Assembly (NCBI RefSeq): GCF_900086585.1
Contig: NZ_FLKM01000009.1
Location: forward strand, 1,054,001 to 1,118,000
Length of the DNA: 64,000 bases
Reading direction: 5' to 3'
DNA from: Emergencia timonensis
GTDB taxonomy: Bacteria; Bacillota; Clostridia; Peptostreptococcales; Anaerovoracaceae
The notes under the pieces are model-generated. The model was not told the origin of the DNA and searched no databases. It saw only the letters and a list, made by a program, of their open reading frames with translations. The position numbers were made by a program, and so were the translations under genes. Of the stretch, positions 52,571 through 63,309 are shown piece by piece; position 1 is the stretch's first letter; each line of letters starts with the position of its first letter.

Positions 52571-52740
52571 ATGGTCATTATTACCCGGACAACTGAAAAA
52601 AATGCAAAAAGGTATTGTACATGTTTTACCACATCCAGAATTTGTTCGGCTATTGACAGCGACTGACGTTCAGTAGCTGCAAGGAGCAAGGCGATGATGC
52701 CTCCATCACTGAAGTTATATAGAACCTTGTTTTGATTCAT
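52567..52740 (-). CDS. possible 57-residue protein coupled to the DUF1801 gene
   Basis: A frame starting MNQNKVLYNFSDGGIIALLL encodes 57 residues and stops in an ATGA overlap with the next gene. The second half is hydrophobic (about 40-57). No ribosome binding site is evident before its ATG and no family is recognised, so it may be a decayed gene end or chance. The rest of 52741-52938 holds nothing I can support. Confidence 0.3.
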   Translation of the reverse strand: MNQNKVLYNFSDGGIIALLLAATERQSLSIAEQILDVVKHVQYLFAFFSVVRVIMTI

Positions 52741-52884
52741 CGAGCCTGAATGATCCGTATTATCCCATGATACTTTATTCTAGTATTCCAATAACTCTGG
52801 AATGTAATTTTTTTGAAAGACTGGAGTTTGCAGTGAAAGACAGACAGGAACAACTCGTCAGCCATTGGCATAAACTGATATTAG

Positions 52885-54408
<1,524 letters not shown>

Positions 54409-54419
54409 AATGAATTTGG

Positions 54420-54890
54420 AGATGTTTATTGTAGTTTAGGGATTCGAATCCCTTAATCGTATACACAAAAAAACAAAAAGACGAGCGTTGCTCATCTTTT
54501 TGTTTTGGTGCGGTCAAAGGGATTTTGTGAATGCTGTGCATTCACCGTGCTGCGCCTCCTCGTTCAGTCGGCTTGCACCGCAGCCTATTTGCCTGTCCAC
54601 CGGACAGGCTCATCTGACGGCAGCGCCCTTTCGGGTTCGAATCCCTTTAATTAATAGCCGTATATAAAAAAATAGATGGGTAAAACCCATCTATTTTTTG
54701 GTGCGGTCAAAGGGATTTTGTGAATGCTGTGCATTCACCGTGCTGCGCCTCCTCGTTCAGTCGGCTTGCACCGCAGCCTATTTGCCTGTCTACCGGACAG
54801 GCTCATCTGACGGCAGCGCCCTTTCGGGTTCGAATCCCTTAATTAATAGCCGCATATAAAAAAATAGATGGGTAAAACCCATCTATTTTT
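54420..54890. repeat. two tandem repeats carrying the tRNA-Leu 3' end
   Basis: TGGTGCGGTCAAAGGGATT, the complement of the tRNA-Leu 3' end plus CCA, occurs at 54506 and 54699 and again in the tRNA at 54891 (spacing 193 and 192). Between them lie hairpins GTGAATGC/GCATTCAC and GCCTGTCC/GGACAGGC, GGGTTCGAATCCC, and a terminator-like AATAGATGGG/CCCATCTATT stem with T-run. No gene is present. Confidence 0.85.
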
Positions 54891-54975
54891 TGGTGCGGTC
54901 AAAGGGATTCGAACCCCCACGAGTCGCCTCACACGGACCTGAACCGTGCGCGTCTGCCAATTCCGCCATGACCGC
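54891..54975 (-). tRNA. tRNA-Leu (anticodon CAG)
   Basis: On the minus strand the acceptor arms GCGGTCA and TGACCGC pair, CCA is encoded, the anticodon loop reads TTCAGGT within CACGG/CCGTG, a long variable arm follows as in leucine tRNAs, and the T arm is GGGGGTTCGAATCCC. Confidence 0.95.
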
Positions 54976-55674
54976 ATATTCAATTGTTGTGTTTCACACG
55001 ACTCTTATTATTATACACATTTGAAAAAAGATTGCAAGCATAAAATGACAACTTTTTTACAAGTTTTTGAAAAAGTACAAGAGCGTTAATTTCATCTGTA
55101 TACCTCTGGTGGGTATCTATTACGATGGAACGAATAAAACGGCGCAATCCCCCCCTATATTTATGCTGAATACGCCGGATTTTGTTCAAGCATATTATAT
55201 GGACAGAACTTTTGTTATGGTATTCTAAGAGGACAGACTATTAACCTGCTTAAATTTACCATATTGCATGAGCCTGCATTACGGTAAGCTCACGGCAAAC
55301 CCATGAACCAAGTAATCTGCCATAAATGCTTGTTCTTTGATCAATTCAGGCACTTTTTTGAGAAATATAAGCCTGTTTTTGGTTGATTAACCATAAAATG
55401 TAAAAAATGCGAATAGACTGGAGATATATATAGTATGAGTCTTTTGTATTAAAGATTGCTTTTAAGCTTTATTCAGTCAAATTTTAGCTATTTTGTTCCA
55501 GGAAGAGACTGCTGAAAGCTGAAATCTGCCATAAATGCACCTAAAATTGCTCGTTTCAGGCACTTTGGCCGGATTTAAAGCGCAAGGGTATATTTTAGGG
55601 CTTCATGCGTTTGCCGTGACTTCTGCAGACGGAGCTATACAACACAGCATTGGGCCGACTCTGCCAAAAAAACA
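54976..55674. other. gap with a duplicated dyad element
   Basis: No gene is supported in these 700 bp. AATCTGCCATAAATGC is present twice (55314-55329 and 55523-55538), each time followed 15-16 nt later by TTCAGGCACTTT (55345-55356 and 55555-55566). TGCC and GGCA in each copy could pair. The meaning is unknown. Confidence 0.5.
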
Positions 55675-55705
55675 TTGTATGTGACGCAACGTCATATATT
55701 ATAAT
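55675..55705 (+). promoter_or_regulatory. MerR-type promoter with 19-bp spacer
   Basis: TTGTAT (55675-55680) and TATAAT (55700-55705) are 19 bp apart, the over-long spacing of MerR-activated promoters. The dyad TGACG-CAA-CGTCA lies centrally in the spacer. Confidence 0.75.
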
Positions 55706-55725
55706 AATTCCAAGGAGGTATTTTT

Positions 55726-56520
55726 ATGGGAAAAGAACTTATGACCATTGGGGAACTGGCAAAACGCATGGGCGTGACTGTGCGGACGTTGCAGTATTAT
55801 GACAAAGAAGGGATTCTGGAGCCTTCCGCTTTTAGTGCAGGCGGGCGCAGGCTGTATGCGGCAAAAGACGTGGTCAGGCTGCATCAGATTTTATCTTTTA
55901 AATATTTGGGATTTTCACTGGAGGAGATTAAAAATCATATTCTTCCTCTGGACACGCCGGAACAGATGGTTTCTCTATTAATACAACAGCAAAAAGCAAT
56001 AGAAGAACAGATTGAAAATCTGCAGGAAGCGGCGCAGTCGATTGAGGCATTTCGTAGCGAAGTGGAAAATATTAAAAGTGTGGACTTTAAAAAATATGCA
56101 GAGATCATCGAACTGCTGAAGATGGGCAACGATGCCTATTGGGTTTGGAAGTGCTTTGACGACACCCTTACTGACCACATCAAAGACCGTTTCGGAGATG
56201 ATCCGGCGCTTGCAGAAAAGACCTATCAGGCTTACCTGGATTTACTTGACGAGGCCTACCTATTTGTTCAACGAGGAGAACCGCCGGAAAGCGCGTGCAG
56301 CATGGTTCTGGCTGAGAAATGGTGGAATATGATTATGGACTTTACCGGCGGCGATTTGACGCTGCTTCCTAAGCTGGAGTCTTTTAATGACGACAAGACA
56401 GGTTGGGACAAAGAACTGGCGCAGAAACAGCAGGAAATCGACGACTTTATGAACAAAATGCTGGACTGCTATTTCAAAAAACAGGGAATGGATATCCCAG
56501 AAATGGAAGTGGAATCATGA
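55726..56520 (+). CDS. MerR-family regulator with long effector domain
   Basis: The 264-residue protein has a MerR winged helix at 5-75 (MTIGELAKRMGVTVRTLQYYDKEGIL), a coiled-coil dimer helix (about 80-125) and a C-terminal effector domain of about 130 residues rich in Trp, Phe and Asp, similar in size to TipA-like drug-binding domains. AAGGAGG precedes the ATG. It leads an ABC transporter operon and its promoter carries a MerR-type dyad, so it likely senses a compound exported by the transporter. Confidence 0.92.
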   Translation: MGKELMTIGELAKRMGVTVRTLQYYDKEGILEPSAFSAGGRRLYAAKDVVRLHQILSFKYLGFSLEEIKNHILPLDTPEQMVSLLIQQQKAIEEQIENLQEAAQSIEAFRSEVENIKSVDFKKYAEIIELLKMGNDAYWVWKCFDDTLTDHIKDRFGDDPALAEKTYQAYLDLLDEAYLFVQRGEPPESACSMVLAEKWWNMIMDFTGGDLTLLPKLESFNDDKTGWDKELAQKQQEIDDFMNKMLDCYFKKQGMDIPEMEVES

Positions 56521-57398
56521 GTGATGCAATACGGGTGGAAAAGCTGCGGAAGAGCTACGGCAGCAAAGAAGTGCTGAAGGGAATCTCTTTTGACGTGAGT
56601 CGTGGCGAGATATTCGCGTTGCTTGGAATCAACGGCGCAGGAAAGACCACCACGCTGGAGTGCATGGAAGGTCTTAAAAAATACGACAGCGGCAGCATTG
56701 AGGTCAACGACAGATGCGGTGTCCAGCTGCAATCGTCCTCTCTGCCAGGCAACATGAAGGCTGGCGAAGCTTTGACGCTTTTTTCTAAATGGCAGAAGAC
56801 CAAGGTGAACAGCGACTATGTGAAACGTCTCGGCGTAGCGCCATTTTTATCTAAACAATATGGGCAGCTTTCCACCGGACAGAAGAGAAGGCTGCACCTG
56901 GCGCTGGCTCTCTTGGGGAATCCGGAGATCGTCATTTTGGATGAACCTACGGCGGGACTGGACGTAGAGGGACGAGTGGCCATACATAGAGAAATCCGCA
57001 AACTAAAAGAGCAGGGCAAAACCATCATCCTGGCCAGTCATGACATGGCAGAAGTAGGGGAGCTCTGTGACCGCATCGGTATCCTGAGGAACGGCCAACT
57101 GGCCTTTTTGGGAACGCCGACGGAACTGACGGAGACAGCGGGGAACGGATTCCTGCTGAAGGTCGGTTTGAGCAAGCCGGTGTTGTTCGATGGAATATCA
57201 GAACTGAAAGCAGAAAGCCAGGATGGCTGCGATTATACATTTCAGACGGAAAATCTGGAGGATACTTTGTCGCTGCTGATTGAGACGATCAAAAAGCAGG
57301 GTGCCTCTATGCGTGACATTCATGTAGAGCGGGCTGGGATAGAAGCAAGATTTTTAGAGATTGCCAAGGAGGAGCCAGATGAAAGCGATGCTGTATGA
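56517..57398 (+). CDS. ABC-2 type transporter ATPase
   Basis: The 293-residue ATPase has Walker A GINGAGKT near residue 38, Q loop in VQLQSSSLPGN, signature LSTGQKRRLHLALAL and Walker B IVILDEPTAGLD, followed by a C-terminal extension (about 220-293). The ATG overlaps the MerR stop by 4 bp; the longer frame from 56403 lies inside that gene. It works with the permease that follows. Confidence 0.94.
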   Translation: MSDAIRVEKLRKSYGSKEVLKGISFDVSRGEIFALLGINGAGKTTTLECMEGLKKYDSGSIEVNDRCGVQLQSSSLPGNMKAGEALTLFSKWQKTKVNSDYVKRLGVAPFLSKQYGQLSTGQKRRLHLALALLGNPEIVILDEPTAGLDVEGRVAIHREIRKLKEQGKTIILASHDMAEVGELCDRIGILRNGQLAFLGTPTELTETAGNGFLLKVGLSKPVLFDGISELKAESQDGCDYTFQTENLEDTLSLLIETIKKQGASMRDIHVERAGIEARFLEIAKEEPDESDAV

Positions 57399-58095
57399 GA
57401 TTTTTCTCCATATGAAATTAAATGTGAGAAGCAAGGAACTGTTGGTACACTACTATATCGTACCTTTTATTTTTTATATCCTCATGAGCAGTGTGTTTAC
57501 GTCCATCATGCCAGACGCCCGTCTCACCTTGATACAGTCAATGACCGTCTTCAGTGTGACCATGGGAGGCGTTATGGGATCGCCTTATCCTCTGATCGAG
57601 TTCTACGCAAGCGAAGTGAAAAAAGCATATCATGTGGGCAACATCCCCCTTTGGACCCTGGCAGCGGGCAACTTCTTGTCCAGCCTGGTACATATATTTG
57701 CCATGAGCCTGGTCATCTTTTTTACAGCACCTGTCTTTTTTGACGCGAAAGTGCCAGCAGATCTGACCGCATATTTTTTACTCTTGCTGCTGCTCATCGT
57801 GGTGAGCCTCAGCGTCGGCATGGTGTTCGGTCTGTATAGCAAAAGTTCATCCAAAGTGGGCATGGCTACACAGCTGATTTTTATGCCGTCCATGATCATG
57901 TCCGGAATCATGTTTCCTGTTACCATGCTCCCGGAAGCCTTGCAGACTGCTGGGAAAGTTTTGCCGGCAACCTGGGGATTTGAAGCCATGTGTGCTGCCG
58001 ATCTGCAATTTGGAAACTATTATCCTCTTTTGATCATCATGGCCATAGCGCTGGCACTTTCCCTTTTGAGGCTGCGAAAAATATCCATTGATTAG
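57379..58095 (+). CDS. ABC-2 type transporter permease
   Basis: The 238-residue protein has six hydrophobic segments and the ABC-2 end layout (MPSMIMSGIMFPVTMLPEALQ near residue 171, then GKVLPATWGFEAM). AAGGAGG lies upstream of the ATG at 57379 and the gene overlaps the ATPase by 20 bp. With it, it probably exports a hydrophobic compound or antibiotic. Confidence 0.92.
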   Translation: MKAMLYEIFLHMKLNVRSKELLVHYYIVPFIFYILMSSVFTSIMPDARLTLIQSMTVFSVTMGGVMGSPYPLIEFYASEVKKAYHVGNIPLWTLAAGNFLSSLVHIFAMSLVIFFTAPVFFDAKVPADLTAYFLLLLLLIVVSLSVGMVFGLYSKSSSKVGMATQLIFMPSMIMSGIMFPVTMLPEALQTAGKVLPATWGFEAMCAADLQFGNYYPLLIIMAIALALSLLRLRKISID

Positions 58096-58150
58096 CTGTC
58101 TTCGATGCGCTATGATGTAAGTATCAAGAAAGATTCAGGAGGTAGAAACA

Positions 58151-58411
58151 ATGTACGAATCCAGATGTGGTATTGCATGTGATAGCTGTGATCGAAAAGA
58201 GGAAGTGGGGTGCAAGGGCTGCCTCAATATGGAGCTGCCGTTCTGGGGCGGAGAGTGCCTGGTAAAGTCCTGCTGTGAGAAAAAAGGCCTCCATCATTGC
58301 GGGGAATGTGATATCTTCCCTTGTGAGATGGAAGCGACCATGGGCGAGGAGATGGGCTTTGACCCCAAACCGAGACTGGACAATTGCAGAAGGTGGGCGC
58401 AAGATGTCTGA
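58151..58411 (+). CDS. DUF3795 cysteine-rich protein
   Basis: The 86-residue protein holds paired cysteines: SRCGIACDSCDRKEEVGCKGC, CLVKSCC and HCGECDIFPCE. The pattern is that of DUF3795, thought to bind metal. GGAGG precedes the ATG. It overlaps the GNAT gene by 8 bp. A second DUF3795 is fused to another protein downstream (59972-61111). Confidence 0.88.
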   Translation: MYESRCGIACDSCDRKEEVGCKGCLNMELPFWGGECLVKSCCEKKGLHHCGECDIFPCEMEATMGEEMGFDPKPRLDNCRRWAQDV

Positions 58412-59096
58412 TATCGGAATTACATATTTGGAGAAAAACCGCCTGCTGCATATCGCCATGCTGGAGTCCATCAGACGTGACAAAGCATTGATCCTTCATG
58501 AAAGTGAACATGGCATGCTGATGCTGGATCAGTCCAGCAATGTCCACATGGTGTCCGCTGACAATGATGAATATGGAAAATATCTGGTGGACGAGATCAG
58601 AAATCCCTATCAGATCGTAGTCTGCCAGGAGTCTCTGGCGGACTATGCTGAGCCAGAATTCCAACTGCACGATGTGTTCAAATGCAAGAAGGTCGCCTAT
58701 TTCAAAGGTGAAAAAGTCTCCTTTCAATCTGAGCTGAAAATCGTCAGACCAGATGCCGGCCACCTGCAGATGATCAAAGAAAACTATCACACCATTCCTG
58801 AAGAAGAAATAGATGAAATCAATCGCCGAGGAAATTTGTTCTGCGCGCTGCACGCAGACAATTTCGTCGGCTTTTCGGGTTGCCATCTGGACGGAAGCCT
58901 TGGACTTTTGGAAATCTTTCCAGCGTTTCAGAGGCGTGGTTTTGGCGAGGAGTTAGAGCGATTTATGATCAACTATATCCTTGAAAAAGGGGACACGCCT
59001 TACGGCGAAATCGTCATCGGAAATGAAGCTTCTGCCAAACTGCAGAAAAAACTGGGACTTGAGATTTCAAAGGAGACGATCACCTGGCTGCTGTAG
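58404..59096 (+). CDS. GNAT-family N-acetyltransferase
   Basis: The 230-residue protein has an N-terminal part unlike standard GNATs (about 1-120) and a C-terminal acetyl-CoA-binding half with GLLEIFPAFQRRGFGEELERFMI (the R/Q-x-x-G-x-G/A loop near residue 180). The long frame back to 58275 overlaps the DUF3795 gene; AAGGTGG precedes 58404. Substrate unknown. Confidence 0.88.
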   Translation: MSDIGITYLEKNRLLHIAMLESIRRDKALILHESEHGMLMLDQSSNVHMVSADNDEYGKYLVDEIRNPYQIVVCQESLADYAEPEFQLHDVFKCKKVAYFKGEKVSFQSELKIVRPDAGHLQMIKENYHTIPEEEIDEINRRGNLFCALHADNFVGFSGCHLDGSLGLLEIFPAFQRRGFGEELERFMINYILEKGDTPYGEIVIGNEASAKLQKKLGLEISKETITWLL

Positions 59097-59129
59097 CAGC
59101 AGGATAGTGGAACTGAATTTGGAGGTACT

Positions 59130-59576
59130 ATGAAACATACTTATTTTTATGATACTTTACAGTGGACTGCAGAGGGAACCTATTATGATGAAGAAGAAAA
59201 ATCCTTCCCGCTTCACGGGGAGGTCAGTATCCTTCACAGTGAATCGGAATGGAGTCTGACCGGATTTCTGGAGGTGCGTTTTACTGGCGAACCGGTTCGT
59301 TTTACAAACGATTATGTTATCAAAGATACAGACAAGCAGAACACTTTGTCGTGGGAGTCTTTCAATCCGGCGCTGGGAACTCTGAAGGGAACCTTTGAAA
59401 TCGTCGGAGACAGTATCATTTCATTTTACCAGTCGGAGGACGGTGTCTATATGGGGACGGAGACTTTGACGCAGGCTGCGGAGAAAAAATACTATAATGC
59501 AGGCGTATCTTTTTGCAGAGGGCAGAAGATGTCTTCTTGGACGGCAATTATTACAGCAGATGACCAAGGGAGGTAA
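59130..59576 (+). CDS. uncharacterised 148-residue protein
   Basis: I do not recognise this protein. It is acidic, probably cytosolic (no signal peptide or membrane segment) and beta-rich, starting HTYFYDTLQWTAEGTYYDEE. GGAGG precedes the ATG. It sits between a GNAT and an SRPBCC gene 3 nt away, in the same transcript. Confidence 0.8.
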   Translation: MKHTYFYDTLQWTAEGTYYDEEEKSFPLHGEVSILHSESEWSLTGFLEVRFTGEPVRFTNDYVIKDTDKQNTLSWESFNPALGTLKGTFEIVGDSIISFYQSEDGVYMGTETLTQAAEKKYYNAGVSFCRGQKMSSWTAIITADDQGR

Positions 59577-59579
59577 TCA

Positions 59580-59975
59580 ATGGCGACAGCAAATATCAAA
59601 GTGACTTTCCAGGCGGAACTGGAAAAGGTTTGGGAAGTCGTGACAGATTTGACAAATTATCAGTGGAGAAGCGATCTGGCAAAAATCGAGGTTTCAGAAG
59701 ACGGAAAATCATTCATAGAGTACACCAAAGATGGCTTTGCGACGACTTTTACCATTACGGCTTTTGAACCGGGGAAACGCTATGAGTTTGACATGGAGAA
59801 CCAGAACATGAAGGGTCATTGGACAGGCCTGTTCAATGTGACGCCGGATGGCACGGAAATCGACTTTACAGAGGATGTCACGGCGAAGAAGGCTCTGATG
59901 AAGCCTTTTGTAGGAGCTTACCTGAAAAAACAGCAGAAACAGTATGTGGAAGATTTGAAGGGATTTCTAGAATGA
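59580..59975 (+). CDS. SRPBCC (START-like) ligand-binding protein
   Basis: The 131-residue protein begins with the helix-grip fold signature VTFQAELEKVWEVVTDLTNYQWRSDLAKIEV and ends with the long C-terminal helix KKQQKQYVEDLKGFLE. Such proteins bind small hydrophobic ligands. Its stop overlaps the next start by 4 bp. Confidence 0.88.
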   Translation: MATANIKVTFQAELEKVWEVVTDLTNYQWRSDLAKIEVSEDGKSFIEYTKDGFATTFTITAFEPGKRYEFDMENQNMKGHWTGLFNVTPDGTEIDFTEDVTAKKALMKPFVGAYLKKQQKQYVEDLKGFLE

Positions 59976-61111
59976 TTGAGATTTTGTTCGGGGAAAGTGA
60001 AGCCGGCGGCGTGACCATCGCCAGAGCTATGCAGAAGCCGGGAAGTGCGGACCAGGTGGTGGAGCTCTCTTTTGATTTGGACGTGGGCGATATCAGCGGA
60101 AATCTTCTGGGTGAGGCGCGAAAGAGCCAGTGTCTGAAGAAATACAGCCCAGGAAGATGGAGAGACTGCGATACTGTTGAACAACAGAAGCAGAAGTGGA
60201 ATTCTCTGCAAAAGCAGGTATCACGGTTCAAGGCTTATGCGGCCAAGGGCGAAGCCATGCGGATCTGGTATTCAGATGCGCCTTACGCTGTATGCGGCCT
60301 CTACCAGGTGTGCTCCATGCTGAAGGATTGCGACTGCCCGATATCGGTTGTCAAGCTGCCGGAGTATCAGCTTAAAAATGAAAACAGCATCGTGGTTCAT
60401 CAAAGCTGGGGCGAGGTGGGCCATATGGATATACTGGACTTTACAAAGGATGAGAAGCCGCTCAGCAGGATGGAGGTGCGGTATTACGCAGATCTTTGGG
60501 AAGAATTGGTGAAGGAGAACGCTCCGCTGAGAGCCGTGGTCAACGGCAGGCTGGTCAGCGTGCCTGCAGATTTCTATGATTTTATGGTGGAAGGCGGGAT
60601 TGAGGAACGGCCTTTCAAAGAATGCAAGCTGATCGGACACGCCTTGGATTATCAGATGGGTGTTTCTGACGATTTGTTCCTGGAAAGCGCGCAGCGTTTG
60701 ATTGACGACGGCAGGCTGGTCGTGGTGGACGATGAGGATATCGAGTGGGACGGTGAACGTCTGCTGCGGCGGGCTGAGGACATGGTCAGCTGCTGTGGCC
60801 TGGACTGCCTGGAATGCGAGGCTTACGACAAAACCTGCCGGGGATGCGACAGAACTGAGGGCAAGCCTTTCTGGCTGAAAGGCACAGGTGATAAGACCTG
60901 CAGGATCTACCACTGCTGTGTGGAACGGAAATCCTTCAGACACTGCGGCGAATGCGTACTTCACAAGTATATCAAAACGGAACATCCGGAGGAGCCGTTC
61001 ATGGCATCCTGCGATCGTTACGCCAGTAGCGGCCCCGAAATGTCCGAAGAAGAAAAAGAGCAGCGCCTTGCGAAACAGCTTACGCATCTTGAAAAGCTAT
61101 TGCATCAATAA
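59972..61111 (+). CDS. DUF1835-like protein fused to C-terminal DUF3795
   Basis: The 379-residue protein joins an N-terminal part like DUF1835/DUF3658 proteins (IEILFGESEAGGVTIARAM to LGEVGHMDI-like middle, about 1-265) to a C-terminal DUF3795 domain with CCGLDCLECEAYDKTCRGCDR, CRIYHCC and HCGECVLHKY (about 270-350). The same cysteine module is a separate gene at 58151. The ATG at 59972 overlaps the SRPBCC stop; the frame opens earlier inside that gene. Function unknown. Confidence 0.82.
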   Translation: MIEILFGESEAGGVTIARAMQKPGSADQVVELSFDLDVGDISGNLLGEARKSQCLKKYSPGRWRDCDTVEQQKQKWNSLQKQVSRFKAYAAKGEAMRIWYSDAPYAVCGLYQVCSMLKDCDCPISVVKLPEYQLKNENSIVVHQSWGEVGHMDILDFTKDEKPLSRMEVRYYADLWEELVKENAPLRAVVNGRLVSVPADFYDFMVEGGIEERPFKECKLIGHALDYQMGVSDDLFLESAQRLIDDGRLVVVDDEDIEWDGERLLRRAEDMVSCCGLDCLECEAYDKTCRGCDRTEGKPFWLKGTGDKTCRIYHCCVERKSFRHCGECVLHKYIKTEHPEEPFMASCDRYASSGPEMSEEEKEQRLAKQLTHLEKLLHQ

Positions 61112-61189
61112 TATTTTGCAATCATGACATACAGATGTCGTGTATTTTGGCGTAGGATATTCCCATAATAATGAACATGGAGGTGTAAG

Positions 61190-61831
61190 ATGGCTTTTGA
61201 TTACAAGAAGGAATATAAGGAATTTTACATGCCGCCCAAGAAGCCGACCATTGTAGAGGTGCCAGAAATGAATTTTCTGGCGGTGCGGGGCTGTGGCAAT
61301 CCCAATGAAGAGGGCGGTGCCTATCAGGCGGCAGTAGGTTTGCTTTATGCGGTTGCCTACACGATTAAAATGAGCTACAAAGGAGAACACAAGATTGACG
61401 GATTCTTCGAATATGTGGTGCCGCCTCTGGAAGGATTTTGGTGGCAGAAGGATGTGCGAGGCGTGGACTACAGCAATAAAGACAGCTTTCAGTGGATTTC
61501 CGTCATCCGGCTGCCGGATTTTGTGAGCCGGGAGGATTTCGACTGGGCGGTCAGAACAGCGGAGGCGAAGAAAAAGCTGAACCTCGCCAGTGTGGAATAC
61601 TTCACTTACAAAGAGGGACTTGCTGTCCAGTGCATGCATATCGGTCCTTACGACGATGAGCCTGAGACTGTGGCTGCCATGGAGGCTTTTGCCGAGTCCG
61701 AAGGATATGAGAATGATATCAGAGATGAGCGCTATCATCACGAGATTTATCTCAGTGATCCGAGAAAATGTGATCCCGCTAAGATGAAAACGGTAGTGCG
61801 CCATCCGATCAAAAAGAAGGCCGTAAGATGA
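61190..61831 (+). CDS. GyrI-like small-molecule-binding protein
   Basis: The 213-residue protein starts FDYKKEYKEFYMPPKKPTIVEVPEMNFLAVRGCGNP and has SYKGEHKIDGFFEYVVPPLEGFWW, characteristic of stand-alone GyrI-like (SOUL/GyrI fold) proteins that bind drugs or other ligands. GGAGG precedes the ATG. It overlaps the next gene by 4 bp. Confidence 0.88.
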   Translation: MAFDYKKEYKEFYMPPKKPTIVEVPEMNFLAVRGCGNPNEEGGAYQAAVGLLYAVAYTIKMSYKGEHKIDGFFEYVVPPLEGFWWQKDVRGVDYSNKDSFQWISVIRLPDFVSREDFDWAVRTAEAKKKLNLASVEYFTYKEGLAVQCMHIGPYDDEPETVAAMEAFAESEGYENDIRDERYHHEIYLSDPRKCDPAKMKTVVRHPIKKKAVR

Positions 61832-62265
61832 ACATAGAGGAAGTAGTAAAGATCTTATACAGTAAGAATTCCAAAGAGGCCTACGCGGCATTGAAGGTGC
61901 TGCTGAACGTGAGTGCACAATCTGATGAACTCTACCCCTATTTTGACCAGTTCGTCGCTATGAGCGAGGATGCTGACTTCTACATCAGGACCAGAGGATT
62001 ACTGCTCATCGCTGCCAACGCCAGGTGGGATGAAGACAACAAGATTGACGAGTGCATCGACCAGCTGTTAAAACATATTTTGGACGAAAAACCGATCACT
62101 TCCCGGCAGTTCATCAAAGTTCTGCCGGAAATTGCTGTATATAAGCCGGATTTGGCGGCGGACATCAAAGAGGCGCTGCGCCTGGCAGATACTGAAATCT
62201 ATGCGGACAGCATGCAGCCTTTGGTATATAAGGATATCCAGGCGGCCTTGAAGAAAATCACCTGA
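61828..62265 (+). CDS. helical-repeat (HEAT-like) protein
   Basis: The 145-residue protein is predicted almost all helical, starting MNIEEVVKILYSKNSKEAYA and continuing with DFYIRTRGLLLIAANARWDEDNKIDECIDQLLKHI. Helix spacing suggests two or three HEAT-type repeats, a binding scaffold. Similar small proteins accompany GyrI-like genes in clostridia and are sometimes labelled SufBD-like. Function unknown; translationally coupled to the gene before it. Confidence 0.75.
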   Translation: MNIEEVVKILYSKNSKEAYAALKVLLNVSAQSDELYPYFDQFVAMSEDADFYIRTRGLLLIAANARWDEDNKIDECIDQLLKHILDEKPITSRQFIKVLPEIAVYKPDLAADIKEALRLADTEIYADSMQPLVYKDIQAALKKIT

Positions 62266-62349
62266 CGACCTCTCTTTATCCGATTGCTGGGGGAGAGGCA
62301 TTCTCGCAGAAAGACTGCTATACTTTGATCATGAACGGAGGTGACGAGG

Positions 62350-63207
62350 ATGGAATTATTAGAAAACTGGAATAGGGCAATCTCGTATTTGGAAGACCAT
62401 TTGGAGGATCAAGTGGATATGGAAGAAGCGGCGGCTTTGGCCTGCTGCTCGCTCTATCACTTTCAAAGAATGTTTTCCTATATGACGGACATTACGGTAA
62501 GCGAATATATTCGCCGCAGAAAGATGTCTATGGCAGCGGCAGAGCTGCAGTCAGGACAAGTGAAAGTCCTGGATCTGGCTCTGAAGTATGGTTATGAATC
62601 ACCAACTGCTTTTAACCGTGCTTTTAAGAACATACACGGTATTGCACCGTCCCAGGCTAGGCGCGAAGGCGTCGTTCTGAAAACCTATCCTCCGATCAGT
62701 TTCAAAATAACGATCAAAGGAGAATATGAGATGAACTACAAAATTGTAACAAAAGAGGCCTTTCGCGTTGTAGGTAAGAAAACCCACTTCACTGGAGGTA
62801 TCGACGAGTCTTTCGAGAAAATACCGGGAATCTGGATGCAGGCTGGCAAAGACCAGACCATTTCCCAGTTATGCGAAATGATGAATCCGGAGATTCCCGG
62901 GATCATGGGAATCTGTACTTCTGCCAGGGATGAGGAGTTTGACTATTATATCGGTGTCGCTTCTAAGGCGCCGGCGCCTGCAGGCATGGAAGAACTGCAG
63001 ATTGAAGCAGGAAACTGGGCGGTCTTTCAATGTATCGGCGCTATGCCCGATTCGATTCAGAATCTGCAGAAACGTATTATAACGGAGTGGCTGCCTGGGG
63101 CGGGATATGAATACGTCAACGCGCCGGATATAGAAGTGTATTTTGAAGGGGACCAGAGCAGTGCAGACTATGTTTGCGAAGTCTGGATGCCAGTGGTTAA
63201 GAAATAG
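62350..63207 (+). CDS. AraC-family regulator with GyrI-like effector domain
   Basis: The 285-residue protein has two AraC helix-turn-helix units at about 5-108 (MEEAAALACCSLYHFQRMFSYMTD-type first helix pair, then VLDLALKYGYESPTAFNRAFKNIHGIAPSQAR) and a C-terminal GyrI-like ligand domain (about 125-285). This is the Rob/SoxS-like multidrug sensor layout. GGAGG lies 8 nt before the ATG at 62350; a GTG three codons earlier overlaps that site. Confidence 0.92.
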   Translation: MELLENWNRAISYLEDHLEDQVDMEEAAALACCSLYHFQRMFSYMTDITVSEYIRRRKMSMAAAELQSGQVKVLDLALKYGYESPTAFNRAFKNIHGIAPSQARREGVVLKTYPPISFKITIKGEYEMNYKIVTKEAFRVVGKKTHFTGGIDESFEKIPGIWMQAGKDQTISQLCEMMNPEIPGIMGICTSARDEEFDYYIGVASKAPAPAGMEELQIEAGNWAVFQCIGAMPDSIQNLQKRIITEWLPGAGYEYVNAPDIEVYFEGDQSSADYVCEVWMPVVKK

Positions 63208-63309
63208 TGAATGGACGAAGGGAGGGCATGTTCGCAAGAGACATGTCCTTCTGCACTATGATGATTTTATGTTGAGTTCGCTATAATTAAAAAACGATGG
63301 ATTTAACCC

